Of a stretch of 64,000 bases of DNA, positions 19,443 through 29,292 are shown in pieces. Location: NCBI RefSeq assembly GCF_001436645.1, contig NZ_AYZI01000004.1, forward strand, positions 36,565 through 100,564, in the 5' to 3' direction. Numbering within the stretch: position 1 is the first letter of the stretch; every line of letters starts with the position of its first letter. Under the pieces are notes generated by a model. That model searched no databases. It was not told the origin of the DNA and was given only the letters and a program-made list of their open reading frames with translations. The stretch is from Fructilactobacillus florum DSM 22689 = JCM 16035. GTDB taxonomy: Bacteria; Bacillota; Bacilli; Lactobacillales; Lactobacillaceae. The translations under genes were made by a program, and so were the position numbers.

Positions 19443-20255
19443 ATGAAGGAAAAACGGGGGTTACCTCCTGCTACTGATGGGGGCAATCATTGGGAAAAAT
19501 ATGAGAAACAAAAAAAGCACCGATACAGTCGACGGCGTCCAGGGCGTCAAATCAGACAGCTACAAAAAGAACGGCACCGTAAAAACCGCTTATTTGTCCT
19601 ACCGGCTTGGATTGCGTTATTGCTGGGAAGTCTAATCAGTGCCTATTTTGCGTCGCCACTGAGTCGAATTGAAACCATTAGATTGGTTGCACCTGCTAAG
19701 CAAACGGAACTCCGTCAACATGTTCCCTTTCAAACCGGAGATACGTTAGTTGTGTTTATGCAACGTAAGGGGCAAACGGTCAAGAAGCTGCAGCGTGCCG
19801 ATCCCCAGGTTGATCACGTACAAGTTGACCGAAGAAATTGGAATCATATCCAGATTAAGGTGAGTTTATTCCCGATTGTCGCCATGGTTAATCATCATCA
19901 GCGACCCTTTCCGGTGTATAGTAATGGCAAGATTGGGGATGCTCCAATTTCCAAACAAGCACAGCAACCCCAACTACGCTTGGATGGTTTGCAAAACCCC
20001 GGCCAGATTGCAGAGTTGATTGGTGCAATTCAGCACCTCAATCCTAAATTGCAACGGCAAATTGTAGCTGTGAAGAATCGAGCTACTCGTGATAACCCGC
20101 AACGAGTTGAACTGCTGATGGATGACGGTAATGAAGTGGTGCTTGGAATTAATCAAATCAAGGAAAAAATGCCGTATTATCCAGACCTGAAGACAAATTT
20201 GAAACAAAAAAGCAGGATTAATTTAGAGTTTAATCCGTATTCGCAACCAATTTAA
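19443..20255 (+). CDS. divIB: Cell division protein DivIB (FtsQ)
   Basis: DivIB is a bitopic divisome protein that joins FtsL and DivIC. It has a strongly basic cytoplasmic tail (about 1-55), one membrane span (about 58-78), a POTRA domain beginning SRIETIRLVAP (about 80-150) and a C-terminal beta domain. I chose ATG 19443 (270 codons), because AGGTGAG at the murG stop is its ribosome site; the GTG at 19434 lies within that site. Its position between murG and ftsA supports the call. Confidence 0.92.
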   Translation: MKEKRGLPPATDGGNHWEKYEKQKKHRYSRRRPGRQIRQLQKERHRKNRLFVLPAWIALLLGSLISAYFASPLSRIETIRLVAPAKQTELRQHVPFQTGDTLVVFMQRKGQTVKKLQRADPQVDHVQVDRRNWNHIQIKVSLFPIVAMVNHHQRPFPVYSNGKIGDAPISKQAQQPQLRLDGLQNPGQIAELIGAIQHLNPKLQRQIVAVKNRATRDNPQRVELLMDDGNEVVLGINQIKEKMPYYPDLKTNLKQKSRINLEFNPYSQPI

Positions 20256-20294
20256 TCTGCTTACTTTTTAAATTTTTTGTTTGTATGGTAAAAT

Positions 20295-20300
20295 TATACT
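20295..20300 (+). promoter_or_regulatory. Possible ftsA promoter -10
   Basis: TATACT at 20295-20300 lies in the 97-nt gap between divIB and ftsA, the longest inside the dcw cluster. The DNA upstream is T-rich without a convincing -35. It may allow separate transcription of ftsA-ftsZ. Confidence 0.4.
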
Positions 20301-20352
20301 TAATTATAGTAACGAAGCATTATTAAATGAGGGATTAGGAGGTTCCATTCTT

Positions 20353-21696
20353 ATGAAAGAATCTGATATCTGTGTCGGTCTAGACATTGGAACCACTTCG
20401 ATAAAAGTGATTGTTGCTCAACAAGTTGATGGTCAGACTAACATTATTGGTGTTGGTAATGAAGTTTCTGCCGGAGTTAGTCGCGGAATAATTGTTGATA
20501 TTGATAAGGCGGCGGCTGCGATCAAAAAAACAATTGCTCAAGCTGAAACGAAATCAAGTGTTGAAATTTCTCGAGTGATTGTTGGCTTACCTGCCGATAT
20601 GATTAGTATTGACCGCTGTTCTGGAATGATCAGTTTGGATGATAATTCACAAGAAATCAGTGATGCAGAGGTCGTTCAAGTCACCCAAGCTGCCATTGCT
20701 AGTAACATTCCTCCAGAACGTGAAGTTATTGATTTGATTCCAGAAGAGTTTAAAATTGACCAGTTTGATGGCATTCCTGACCCTCGTGGAATGGTGGGAT
20801 CACATCTAGAGTTGAAAGGTCGCATCATTACAGGTCCAAAGACCCTGATTCATAATGTCCGAAAAGCGGTTGAACGGGCTGGACTTGCGATTGACTTGTT
20901 GTTGGTTAGTGCTGAGGCAGAGGGTCGCACCATTTTGAGTGATACCGAACAAGATTTTGGTACGATTATCATTAATCTGGGGGGCGGTCAATCGACCGCG
21001 TCAGTGGTTCATAATCACGAATTAAAATATGTTGATGTTGATCATGAAGGTGGACAATACATAACGAAGGATATTTCGTCTGTGCTGAACACCTCTCTTA
21101 AAGAAGCTGAAAACATTAAGCGCGAGTATGGTTTTGCAGATGTTGAGCAAGCTTCAACTGAAAATCAAATTCCGGTGGAAGTCGTGGGACAAAGCCAACC
21201 TGTTAAGGTTAGTGAGTCACTGTTAGCAGAAATTATTCAGGCTCGGCTTGATCAGATTTTTGGTCGTCTGAAGGATAAACTGCAGAGTGCTAATGCTTTA
21301 GAATTGCCAGGCGGGCTGGTTTTGACTGGTGGAGTAGCAGCGATGCAAGGCATCGCCGAGTTAGCGGCCAATACCTTTGGAATTAATGTTCGAATCTTTG
21401 TCCCCGATCAAATGGGGTTACGACATTCCTCCTTTGCAACCTCGCTAGCTCTGGTCAACTATGCAAATCAGCTAAGTGAAATTGAGCGGGTGATGCGAAC
21501 AGCATTTGTAACCGATCAAGCAACTCCTAGCAACAACAAGACGAAGCTTGATTATATGGAGCCATCAACTCGTACCGCGCAGATTAAACAGCCTGAGCGA
21601 AGTGCGTCCCTGTTCTCGCGAAGGCAATCCAAAGGGGAACCGAAGAAGCCCAAAAAGAGTGGGTCAGGCTTCTCCTTGAAAAATTTCTTTGAATAA
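20353..21696 (+). CDS. ftsA: Cell division protein FtsA
   Basis: FtsA is an actin-like ATPase that tethers FtsZ to the membrane. The ATP-binding phosphate-1 motif is [11 protein letters not shown] near the N-terminus, with [11 protein letters not shown] and [11 protein letters not shown] further on. The C-terminus [12 protein letters not shown] is the amphipathic membrane-targeting helix after a basic linker. I placed the start at 20353 (447 codons), ten bases after AGGAGG; the open frame reaching 20281 lies over the probable promoter. Confidence 0.95.
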   Translation: MKESDICVGLDIGTTSIKVIVAQQVDGQTNIIGVGNEVSAGVSRGIIVDIDKAAAAIKKTIAQAETKSSVEISRVIVGLPADMISIDRCSGMISLDDNSQEISDAEVVQVTQAAIASNIPPEREVIDLIPEEFKIDQFDGIPDPRGMVGSHLELKGRIITGPKTLIHNVRKAVERAGLAIDLLLVSAEAEGRTILSDTEQDFGTIIINLGGGQSTASVVHNHELKYVDVDHEGGQYITKDISSVLNTSLKEAENIKREYGFADVEQASTENQIPVEVVGQSQPVKVSESLLAEIIQARLDQIFGRLKDKLQSANALELPGGLVLTGGVAAMQGIAELAANTFGINVRIFVPDQMGLRHSSFATSLALVNYANQLSEIERVMRTAFVTDQATPSNNKTKLDYMEPSTRTAQIKQPERSASLFSRRQSKGEPKKPKKSGSGFSLKNFFE

Positions 21697-21713
21697 CAAT
21701 GGAGGTTAGCAAG

Positions 21714-22961
21714 ATGGATTATGGAATGGATCAAACTACTGGCAAGGGCGCCAATATCAAAGTTATTGGTGTCGGTGGCGGTGGTGGCAACGCTGTTAAT
21801 CGAATGATTGAAGACGGGGTTGAAGGTGTCGAGTTCATCGCAGTCAACACGGATGTGCAGGCCCTAAATGCCTCAAAGGCGGAAACCAAAATCAATCTTG
21901 GCCCAAAGCTGACTAAAGGTTTAGGGGCTGGTTCTAATCCAGAGGTCGGAGCCAAAGCTGCTGAGGAGAGTCAGGAGGATATCACCAATGCGCTTGATGG
22001 TGCTGACATGGTCTTTGTAACCGCTGGAATGGGCGGTGGAACTGGAAACGGGGCTGCACCAATTATTGCCAAAATTGCGAAGCAGTCAGGGGCTTTGACA
22101 GTGGCAGTTGTCACGAGACCATTTACTTTTGAAGGTCCGGCTCGTTCCCATAATGCTAGCGAAGGTTTAGCTGCATTGAAACAAAATGTTGATACTATGG
22201 TGGTTATTTCGAATAATCAGGTGTTAGAAATGGCCGACAAAAAGACTTCCTTCTTAGGAGCCTTGCACGATGCTGACAATGTCTTGCGTCAAGGAGTGCA
22301 GGGAATCTCTGATCTAATTACCCGACCAGGATATGTCAACCTGGACTTTGCTGATGTAACTACCATCATGAAAGACAAAGGAACGGCATTAATGGGGGTA
22401 GGTTCGGCGAGTGGCGAGAATCGCGCAGCTGAAGCCACTAAAAAAGCGATTAATTCGCCACTATTAGAAGTTTCTATTGATGGTGCCCGTCAGGTACTTT
22501 TAAACATCACTGGTGGTTCCGATTTAGGGATTTTTGAAGCTCAGGATGCAGCTAACATTATTCGTGATTCGACTTCGGAAGACACTAACATTATCTTTGG
22601 AACTTCGATTGATGAAAATATGGGGGACGAGATTCGCGTTTCTGTGATTGCAACGGGAATTGACAGTGAAAATCCCGAACTTGCTGATCAACCTGATCAT
22701 GCGGCTTCAAAATCACAACAGTCCGGGCAAGTGGTCCAACCCCAGCGAACTGCTAATCAGATTGTATCGCCAACGAGAAATCCACAAGCTGCTGATGCTA
22801 CGCAACAACAGCCCGTACAACCTGACCGACGTTTTCAAAATGTGGAAAAGCATGAGTTTGAACCGTTCAGTGCTACTTCAGCCGAGGAACAAGATGCTAG
22901 TCAGGACGACAAAAATGATGATATTCCCCCATTTAATTTCAAGTATCGGAATAACAAATAA
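21714..22961 (+). CDS. ftsZ: Cell division protein FtsZ
   Basis: FtsZ is the tubulin-like GTPase that forms the Z ring. It has the N-terminal [17 protein letters not shown] loop, the tubulin signature [10 protein letters not shown], and the T7 loop with [12 protein letters not shown] Gln-rich variable linker (about 325-400) ends in the conserved C-terminal peptide DDIPPFNF followed by a basic tail, which binds FtsA and SepF. ATG 21714 (415 codons) sits 8 nt after GGAGG; an ATG at 21699 overlaps that site. It follows ftsA after 17 nt. Confidence 0.97.
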   Translation: MDYGMDQTTGKGANIKVIGVGGGGGNAVNRMIEDGVEGVEFIAVNTDVQALNASKAETKINLGPKLTKGLGAGSNPEVGAKAAEESQEDITNALDGADMVFVTAGMGGGTGNGAAPIIAKIAKQSGALTVAVVTRPFTFEGPARSHNASEGLAALKQNVDTMVVISNNQVLEMADKKTSFLGALHDADNVLRQGVQGISDLITRPGYVNLDFADVTTIMKDKGTALMGVGSASGENRAAEATKKAINSPLLEVSIDGARQVLLNITGGSDLGIFEAQDAANIIRDSTSEDTNIIFGTSIDENMGDEIRVSVIATGIDSENPELADQPDHAASKSQQSGQVVQPQRTANQIVSPTRNPQAADATQQQPVQPDRRFQNVEKHEFEPFSATSAEEQDASQDDKNDDIPPFNFKYRNNK

Positions 22962-22975
22962 GGAGGTAAGCAATC

Positions 22976-23386
22976 ATGGCCAAGGGAATTTTTAACAGTT
23001 TTTTTGGTGGTATAGATGACGAAACTGAAGATTATCAGCCTAACCCAGCTGATAGTTCAGTTAAGCTGAATCCACGGAAGGTGTTGTCAATGAGTGATAA
23101 GCGTATTCCAGACAGTAAAATAAACATTGTTGAGCCACGAATTTTTGCTGATGCGAAAAACATTTCCAACAAATTGATGACAGGGAATGCCGTCTTAATT
23201 AAGATGGAAAATGTTGATAATGCTACGGTTCGCCGAATTGTTGATTTTTTAACCGGCACTATCTATGCCATCGATGGCAACTTGCAACAAATTGATGACA
23301 AAGTTTATCTTTGTGCCCCTAAAAATTTTGCCGTTGATGGGGATGTTAAACAGCAATTTTATGATCGAAATGAGAACAAAAACTAA
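22976..23386 (+). CDS. sepF: Cell division protein SepF
   Basis: SepF is a membrane-binding FtsZ partner that organises FtsZ filaments. The 136-residue protein has a short N-terminal amphipathic helix (AKGIFNSFF), a flexible acidic linker, and the DUF552 core (about 45-130) with FADAKNISNKLMTGNAVLI and RRIVDFLTGTIYAIDG. AAGGAGG precedes the ATG. Its stop overlaps the yggT start by one base. Confidence 0.94.
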   Translation: MAKGIFNSFFGGIDDETEDYQPNPADSSVKLNPRKVLSMSDKRIPDSKINIVEPRIFADAKNISNKLMTGNAVLIKMENVDNATVRRIVDFLTGTIYAIDGNLQQIDDKVYLCAPKNFAVDGDVKQQFYDRNENKN

Positions 23387-23667
23387 TGCTATCCACAATA
23401 ATTGAAATGATTGCCAAACTCTTGAACGATGCGATTAATGTTTATGTATTTCTTATTATTATTGATGCACTAATGAGCTGGTTGCCGGGGGCTCCCAGTT
23501 CAAAATTGGGTCAGTTGATTACTCGTCTGGTAACGCCTTTCTTAAAATATTTTGAGTTTGCGCGTATTGGAATTATCGGATTTGGACCGATTTTAGCGGT
23601 CATTGCACTAGGTTTTATACAAATTGGAGTTAATGGAATCGCTAACTTTCTAATCACGATCTTCTAA
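23386..23667 (+). CDS. YggT family membrane protein
   Basis: This 93-residue protein has two hydrophobic spans (about 5-30 and 62-90) joined by the conserved ALMSWLPGAPSSKLGQLITRLVTPFL loop of the YggT/YlmG family. It overlaps sepF and ylmH by one base each, so all three are translationally coupled. A function in membrane organisation or ion homeostasis has been suggested for the family but is not settled. Confidence 0.9.
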   Translation: MLSTIIEMIAKLLNDAINVYVFLIIIDALMSWLPGAPSSKLGQLITRLVTPFLKYFEFARIGIIGFGPILAVIALGFIQIGVNGIANFLITIF

Positions 23668-24458
23668 TGACAGCAAATGAAAGATTGCAGCAACACGTTC
23701 GACCGAGTGAGCGCTTCTTTTTACAAAAAGCAACTGATTGGGTGAGTCAAGCAGACCACGAGTATCGCCCCGTGCTAACTGATTTTTTGAATCGCCGGGA
23801 ACGCTACCTAGTGCAAACCATTGTTAATCAGACACCGTCGCTGCAATTCGCCACTAATGGGGGTTTTGCTGATGCTGAGATGCAACGGGGACTGGTTTTT
23901 CCAGATTACTTTGTACCACAGCTGTCAGATTTTGAGTTACAGTTGATGGCAATTGACTATCCCATGCGGTTTGCAACGATCAAGCACTATCAAATTTTGG
24001 GAGCTCTCTTAGGTACCGGAGTTAAACGTGAAGTGCTAGGTGATGTAATCACAAATCAAAAACACTGGCAATTTTATTGTGAAGCTACCCTTGTTAAATA
24101 TTTACAAAGTAATCTTACAAAAATTGGATCCACAACAGTTTCAGTATTACCAGTTTCAATGAGCAGTCAACTATTGCCGGAAGATGATTCCGTTCTTGTT
24201 CATCAAACCTTGCAGTCATTGCGAATCGATAATGTAATTGCAGCTGCTTTTCATATTTCCCGTCAGGTGGCTAATGATTTGGTGCGACACGGTCAGGTGC
24301 GCTTGAACTGGTTTACAGAAGAGCGCCCAGCGGAGTGGTTGACAGTCCAAGACTTGGTTTCGGTTCGTGGTCAGGGACGGTTTGTTTTACAAACAGAAGA
24401 CGGTTTTTCAAAAAAGGGGAAAATCAAAGCCACTTTGGCGGTAATCAAACATAAATGA
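23667..24458 (+). CDS. ylmH: S4-domain RNA-binding protein YlmH
   Basis: The 263-residue protein has an N-terminal alpha/beta region (FLNRRERYLVQTIV, PDYFVPQLSDFEL) and a C-terminal S4 RNA-binding domain (about 180-260: LRIDNVIAAAFHISRQVANDLVRHGQVRLNW). Relatives in Bacillus act in ribosome rescue, and in streptococci the gene lies in the division cluster. It overlaps yggT by one base and precedes divIVA by 12 nt. Confidence 0.9.
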   Translation: MTANERLQQHVRPSERFFLQKATDWVSQADHEYRPVLTDFLNRRERYLVQTIVNQTPSLQFATNGGFADAEMQRGLVFPDYFVPQLSDFELQLMAIDYPMRFATIKHYQILGALLGTGVKREVLGDVITNQKHWQFYCEATLVKYLQSNLTKIGSTTVSVLPVSMSSQLLPEDDSVLVHQTLQSLRIDNVIAAAFHISRQVANDLVRHGQVRLNWFTEERPAEWLTVQDLVSVRGQGRFVLQTEDGFSKKGKIKATLAVIKHK

Positions 24459-24470
24459 TGGAGGCAGATC

Positions 24471-25139
24471 ATGGTATTATCAGCAGCAGATATTCATAAT
24501 AAAAAATTCTCGACCAAGATGCGCGGATATAATATTGATGAAGTTAATGACTTTTTGAATCAGATTATCAAGGATTACCAAATCCTGAAAGAAGAGAATG
24601 ACCAACTAACAGCTAAATTAAAACAAAGCAGTGATGCGTTGTCTTATTATGATGATTTAAAGGGCTCTTTAAATCAGTCGATTTTAGTGGCACAAGAAGC
24701 TGCTGATAATGTCAAACAGACTGCTGATCATCAGGCGCAACAAACGATTGCGGCTGCGCAAAACAAGGCGGATGAATTACTTTCGGCTGCAACTCAACAA
24801 GCTAATCAGGTCTTAGCTGAGAGCTCAAAGAAGGCGGCTGCCGTTGTAGTTGCTACTAATGACTATCGGGATAGTATTAAGACTTTTCGGACTAAGATGA
24901 TTGCGATGCTTCAGACTCAGTTAGAGTTTGCTAACCGTTCGGATTGGACGGAGCTATTAGAAGGTTCTGATTATCATCAATTCCAAGAGATTAATGATGC
25001 CGTTAAACAGCTTGACAGTTTGCGCTCAAACAGTGTAGAATCTGAAGGTAGTCAGTCGCTTCCTAAGCGAAAGCAACGATCGGAATATTCAGAACCGACA
25101 GTTTTGATTTTTCCAAACGGTGAGGTGCGACCCATTTAA
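24471..25139 (+). CDS. divIVA: Division-site and pole-targeting protein DivIVA
   Basis: DivIVA binds curved membrane at septa and poles. The 222-residue protein has the N-terminal lipid-binding domain (IHNKKFSTKMRGYNIDEVNDFLNQIIKDY, about 7-36) followed by long coiled coils rich in A and Q (about 37-155) and a polar tail. GGAGG precedes the ATG. It ends the division cluster, and its 3' end runs into the ileS T-box. Confidence 0.93.
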   Translation: MVLSAADIHNKKFSTKMRGYNIDEVNDFLNQIIKDYQILKEENDQLTAKLKQSSDALSYYDDLKGSLNQSILVAQEAADNVKQTADHQAQQTIAAAQNKADELLSAATQQANQVLAESSKKAAAVVVATNDYRDSIKTFRTKMIAMLQTQLEFANRSDWTELLEGSDYHQFQEINDAVKQLDSLRSNSVESEGSQSLPKRKQRSEYSEPTVLIFPNGEVRPI

Positions 25140-25320
25140 TAAAGATATCAAACTAACTGACTAACTTTTAGCGAGTTGGGGATGGTGAAAGCCCGATAGC
25201 ATTAGTCAGTTGGCAAATCACTTTATTAACGATTTAAATACAACAAATGAAGAGAATCTTTGGATTCTGAATTTGGGTGGTACCACGAAGACTTCGTCCC
25301 TTGCTGACGAAGTTTTTTTG
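25136..25320 (+). promoter_or_regulatory. T-box leader controlling ileS (specifier ATC)
   Basis: The T-box core GGGTGGTACCACG lies at 25275-25287, followed by a terminator hairpin (ACTTCGTC at 25291 against GACGAAGT at 25306, then a T-run). Stem I is closed by AATAAAG (25138) and CTTTATT (25221), with an upper helix AACTGACTAA/TTAGTCAGTT and a GGTGAAAGCC apical region. The internal loop contains ATC at 25217-25219 followed by A, an isoleucine specifier. Uncharged tRNA-Ile should stabilise the antiterminator and turn on ileS. Confidence 0.93.
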
Positions 25321-25339
25321 TTTACAAACGGAGGTTAAT

Positions 25340-28141
25340 ATGCGAGTTAAAGATACGCTAAATCTAGGAAAAACCAAGTTTAAAATGCGAGGTAATTTGC
25401 CGGTTAAAGAATTAGAACGGCAGCAGGAATGGGATGCAAATCAGTTGTACGAACAGCGACAAAAGTTGAATGAAGGAAAACCAACTTTTGTATTACATGA
25501 TGGTCCCCCCTATGCTAATGGCGATATTCATATGGGTCATGCTTTAAATAAGATTACGAAAGATTTAATTGTTCGATATAAGTCAATGAGTGGTTATCGG
25601 GCTCCTTATGTTCCTGGTTGGGATACGCACGGACTTCCGATCGAACAGCAGTTAAAAAAGGCTGGTTATGACCGAAAGAAGATGGATACCAACGCTTTTC
25701 GCAAATTGTGTCATGACTATGCTTTAAAACAGGTTGATCGACAACGTGCCGAGTTCAAACGGTTGGGGGTTACTGGCGACTGGGATCATCCATATCTGAC
25801 CTTACAACCAGAATATGAAGCTGCAGAAATCCGAGTATTTGGTAAGATGGCAGCTCAAGGTTTGATCTATAAAGGATTAAAGCCTGTAATTTGGTCATGG
25901 TCATCTGAATCGGCGCTAGCAGAAGCAGAGATTGAATATCATGATGTTGAATCACCATCAGCCTTTTTTGCAGAAAAGGTTTTGGATGGAAAGGGTGTCT
26001 TGGATGAACCAGATACTTACATGATTGTGTGGACCACTACTCCGTGGACGATTCCAGCTTCAGAAGGGGTAACCATCGCACCAGACTTTGAATATTCGGT
26101 GGTTCAACATGATGATGATCCCAACCGATATGTGTTGGCAACGGAGTTATTGCAAAAGGATGCAGAATTATTTGGTTGGAAAAACGTTCAAACCATTAAG
26201 ACAGTTCCAGGAAGAGCGTTGGATCGTATAACGGCCTTACATCCTTTTGATGAAAACAAACAATTGGTGACCATGCTTGGTGATTTTGTTACGGCAGATG
26301 CTGGAACAGGGATGGTGCATACCGCTCCTGGATACGGTGAAGACGATTATCTAATCGGAAAACAATACGGATTACCGATTTTTGCGCCGGTCGACAATAA
26401 AGGTTACCTGACTAAAGCAGCTGGTCCTGATTTTGCTGGTGTTTTCTATGAAGATGCGAATCAAGTTGCACTCGATAAGCTAAAACAGCAAGGTCAATTG
26501 ATTCATTACATGCCTTATAAGCATAGTTATCCATTTGATTGGCGCACCAAAAAACCGGTTATTTATCGAGCCACTCCGCAGTGGTTTGCGTCAGTTGATC
26601 AGATTCGTGATCAGATTTTAGCGGCCATTGAGACGGTTACTTTTCGTCCTAGTTGGGGGAAACAACGCCTTTATAATATGATTAGGGATCGTGGTGATTG
26701 GGTGATCTCTAGACAACGGGTCTGGGGTGTGCCACTTCCAATTTTTTACGCAGAAGATAAGACGCCGATCATGACTCCAGAAACCATTAACCACGTGGCA
26801 GACTTAATTGCTAAGCATGGTTCTGACATCTGGTTTGAAAAATCGGCCCAAGAATTATTGCCGGCTGGTTTTACTAGTCCGCATTCTCCAAATGGACATT
26901 TTACCAAAGAGACTGATATCATGGATGTTTGGTTTGACTCCGGTTCTTCGCACCAGGGGGTTTTAGCTCAGCGTCCAGAACTAAGCTACCCGGCTGATTT
27001 ATATCTAGAAGGATCTGATCAATACCGGGGCTGGTTTAACTCGAGTTTGATTACCAGCGTCGCTTTTGCTAAACAAGCACCATACCGCCAACTTGTTTCT
27101 GAAGGATTTACGTTGGATGGACAAGGGCATAAGATGAGTAAATCGCTTGGAAATACGGTGGCACCAGCCGATGTTATCAAGCAAATGGGAGCAGACATTG
27201 TTCGCTTGTGGGTAACTAGTGTTGATACAGATTCAGATGTCCGAGTTTCTATGGAAAACTTTAAAAAAGTTAGCGATGGTTATAAAAAAATCAGAAATAC
27301 GATTCGGTATCTGTTAGCCAATACCAGTGATTTTGAACCAGATGAAGACGCTGTCTCCTATGAACAGTTGAATCCAGTTGATCAGTTCATCATGATTAAA
27401 TTAAATCAATTGATTACAGAAGTTCGAACGGCCTATGATCAGTATGATTTTATGACGGTTAATAAAAAGTTGTTTCAGTTTATTACAGGAGACCTCTCTG
27501 CGTTTTATTTGGATTTTGCTAAAGATATTCTGTATATCGATAGTGCAAATAGTCAGCGGCGTCGCTCAATGCAGACAGTTTTATATCAATCGCTAGTGGT
27601 GCTTACAAAATTGCTGACGCCAATTATTCCTCATACAACCGAAGAAATTTGGCAGTTTTTAGCTGAGCCAGCCTCTTATGTGCAATTGACAGAAATGCCA
27701 ACGGCGGAACACTTTACTAATGAAGAAGAGTGTCTCGCACAATTTGATGAATTTTTAAAACTAAGAAAAGCTGTTTTAAAGGCGATGGAAAATGCGCGCA
27801 ATGACAAAGTCATTGGAAAACCTTCTGAAGCTAAGTTGATTTTATATTTAACCGAAGCAGACCAACAGGCGTTATCTAACCTGAAAATTGATGTTGCTCA
27901 GATTCTGATGGTTTCGCAGTTAGTTATTAAACCAGTTGTTAGTGCGAATGAAGATGTAACTTCATTTGGAGATCGGCTAGCAATTGAGGTTCAGCATGCT
28001 GACGGGGAAACTTGCGAACGATGTCGTTTAATTAAAACCGACGTTGGTAGTGACCCTGATTATCCTGATTTTTGTGCTCGTTGTGCAAAGATTGTTCGCT
28101 CGAGTTATCCAGAAACTGCACAGCAGGGTTTTGATGAATAG
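25340..28141 (+). CDS. ileS: Isoleucyl-tRNA synthetase
   Basis: It charges tRNA-Ile and edits misactivated valine. The 933-codon class I synthetase has the HIGH motif as HMGH in [14 protein letters not shown], a CP1 editing domain ([27 protein letters not shown]), the KMSKS motif in [10 protein letters not shown], and a C-terminal zinc site (CERCR...CARC). I chose ATG 25340 with GGAGG 5 nt upstream, just after the T-box terminator. An earlier in-frame start would lie inside the T-box. It is the bacterial, eubacterial-tRNA type with the C-terminal zinc domain. Confidence 0.97.
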   Translation: MRVKDTLNLGKTKFKMRGNLPVKELERQQEWDANQLYEQRQKLNEGKPTFVLHDGPPYANGDIHMGHALNKITKDLIVRYKSMSGYRAPYVPGWDTHGLPIEQQLKKAGYDRKKMDTNAFRKLCHDYALKQVDRQRAEFKRLGVTGDWDHPYLTLQPEYEAAEIRVFGKMAAQGLIYKGLKPVIWSWSSESALAEAEIEYHDVESPSAFFAEKVLDGKGVLDEPDTYMIVWTTTPWTIPASEGVTIAPDFEYSVVQHDDDPNRYVLATELLQKDAELFGWKNVQTIKTVPGRALDRITALHPFDENKQLVTMLGDFVTADAGTGMVHTAPGYGEDDYLIGKQYGLPIFAPVDNKGYLTKAAGPDFAGVFYEDANQVALDKLKQQGQLIHYMPYKHSYPFDWRTKKPVIYRATPQWFASVDQIRDQILAAIETVTFRPSWGKQRLYNMIRDRGDWVISRQRVWGVPLPIFYAEDKTPIMTPETINHVADLIAKHGSDIWFEKSAQELLPAGFTSPHSPNGHFTKETDIMDVWFDSGSSHQGVLAQRPELSYPADLYLEGSDQYRGWFNSSLITSVAFAKQAPYRQLVSEGFTLDGQGHKMSKSLGNTVAPADVIKQMGADIVRLWVTSVDTDSDVRVSMENFKKVSDGYKKIRNTIRYLLANTSDFEPDEDAVSYEQLNPVDQFIMIKLNQLITEVRTAYDQYDFMTVNKKLFQFITGDLSAFYLDFAKDILYIDSANSQRRRSMQTVLYQSLVVLTKLLTPIIPHTTEEIWQFLAEPASYVQLTEMPTAEHFTNEEECLAQFDEFLKLRKAVLKAMENARNDKVIGKPSEAKLILYLTEADQQALSNLKIDVAQILMVSQLVIKPVVSANEDVTSFGDRLAIEVQHADGETCERCRLIKTDVGSDPDYPDFCARCAKIVRSSYPETAQQGFDE

Positions 28142-28171
28142 AAAAGAGCGAGATGCAAGTCTCGCTTTTTT
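28142..28171 (+). terminator. Terminator after ileS
   Basis: The stem AAAAGAGCGAGA/TCTCGCTTTTTT with a six-base loop lies immediately after the ileS stop. Confidence 0.92.
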
Positions 28172-28187
28172 GTTAGGGGGAAATTAG

Positions 28188-28391
28188 ATGCAAGGAGTTG
28201 TTAAGAGTTACCAGGCACAGCAGGGGTACGGATATTTGCTTGATCCTGAAGGAAATGATGTTTTCTTTCACATTACTGGCATAATTAGCGGCAGTCCTCA
28301 ACAAATTCGAGTAAACATGCCGGTTGAGTTCGTTCAAGCCATGGGTAAACATGGCTTTCAAGCTGCAAAAATCAGATTGTTGGGTGCATAA
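28188..28391 (+). CDS. Diverged cold-shock-domain protein
   Basis: This 67-residue single-domain protein follows the cold-shock fold: MQGVVKSYQAQQGYGYL corresponds to the first strands with RNP1, and DVFFHI corresponds to RNP2 (VFVHF). The C-terminal PVEFVQAMGKHGFQAAKIR matches the last strand of Csp proteins. Several aromatic positions differ: the usual VKWFN is VKSYQ, and KGFGFI is QGYGYL. GGGGGAA precedes the ATG. It probably binds single-stranded nucleic acid, but the altered surface makes a normal CspA role uncertain. Confidence 0.72.
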   Translation: MQGVVKSYQAQQGYGYLLDPEGNDVFFHITGIISGSPQQIRVNMPVEFVQAMGKHGFQAAKIRLLGA

Positions 28392-28440
28392 TGACATGGA
28401 AGCTTGATGATATAATCCTGACATTAGCGGAGGTAAGTAC

Positions 28441-29004
28441 ATGGATTTAAAGGAAACTGAAGTAGGTCGTTCGTTAAAATATGATGGCGAAGTGGTTCGC
28501 GTAGAACAACTGCGAGTTCGATTAGCTAATGGCGAACTGGCAAATCGCGACGTGGTTTATCATGCACCAGCGGTGGCAATGCTGGTTGTGACCAACGACG
28601 ATAAGATGGTGCTTGAACGGCAATGGCGCATGCCTGCTAACCAAACACTGTTAGAAATTCCGGCAGGGAAGCTTGATGATCGTGATCAAGGGGAACCATT
28701 GTCAGCAGTTGAGCGAGAATTAAACGAAGAACTTCGTTTGCATGCGCAACACGTGCAGCTTTTAAGTGAGTTTTATACCTCTTGTGGCTTTACCGATGAA
28801 TTTATGTATCTGTATCTAGTTACAGAATTGGAACCGGTTACCCATGATTTGCCACGTGATCAAGGTGAATTTTTAGAATTGCAGAAAGTCTCACTGCCTG
28901 AAGCGTTGCAGTTAGTTGCTGATCATCAAATTAAGGATGCTAAAACCATCATGGCCATCCAAGCTTGGAGATTGATGAAACTGCAGCCGGAGGATAAGGC
29001 ATGA
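28441..29004 (+). CDS. Nudix hydrolase, ADP-ribose pyrophosphatase type
   Basis: It probably hydrolyses ADP-ribose or related nucleoside diphosphates. The 187-residue protein has a Nudix box: an AGKLDD start and the ERELNEEL helix carrying REx2EE-like residues. The loop between the Gly and the catalytic helix is a few residues longer than usual (DDRDQGEP). The upstream IPAGKL and downstream FYTSCGFTDEFMYLYL match the ADPRase group. GGAGG precedes the ATG. It overlaps the next gene by 4 nt. Confidence 0.88.
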   Translation: MDLKETEVGRSLKYDGEVVRVEQLRVRLANGELANRDVVYHAPAVAMLVVTNDDKMVLERQWRMPANQTLLEIPAGKLDDRDQGEPLSAVERELNEELRLHAQHVQLLSEFYTSCGFTDEFMYLYLVTELEPVTHDLPRDQGEFLELQKVSLPEALQLVADHQIKDAKTIMAIQAWRLMKLQPEDKA

Positions 29005-29270
29005 AAAATGAACCGTCACAATTAAATCAAACTCGCTCGGCCACAAATGACGCTCAAATGTCTGGGGCTGAAACAGAAACTAGAACTTCACGCTATGGAA
29101 AGCAGCCCGGCCAGCGGGTGTCAGCGGGTCAATCGGAACAAGAACCATTACCAAAACGTGACTTAGCTTTACAGCGTCAAAATAGACTCGGTCGTCGCTT
29201 AAATTGGGCAATTTTTATTTTAGTGGTGTTAATTATTTTAGTATTGCTAATAATGAGGTTTGTTGGTTAA
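29001..29270 (+). CDS. Unknown protein with C-terminal membrane anchor
   Basis: This 89-residue protein has a polar, disordered-looking N-terminus rich in Q, S, E and R (about 1-65) and one strong hydrophobic segment at the C-terminus (about 68-88, NWAIFILVVLIILVLLIMRF). It begins within the Nudix stop codon (ATGA) and ends 22 nt before mtnN, so it lies in the same operon. I recognise no family. A tail-anchored topology with the N-terminus in the cytoplasm is likely. Function unknown. Confidence 0.7.
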   Translation: MKNEPSQLNQTRSATNDAQMSGAETETRTSRYGKQPGQRVSAGQSEQEPLPKRDLALQRQNRLGRRLNWAIFILVVLIILVLLIMRFVG

Positions 29271-29292
29271 TTAATGAAGGGAGCAGGTTTGC

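Noticed and set aside
25201-25203. ATT as the T-box specifier codon
   Set aside because: ATT lies at the edge of a perfectly paired helix. ATC at 25217, in an internal loop and followed by A, fits the T-box model better.
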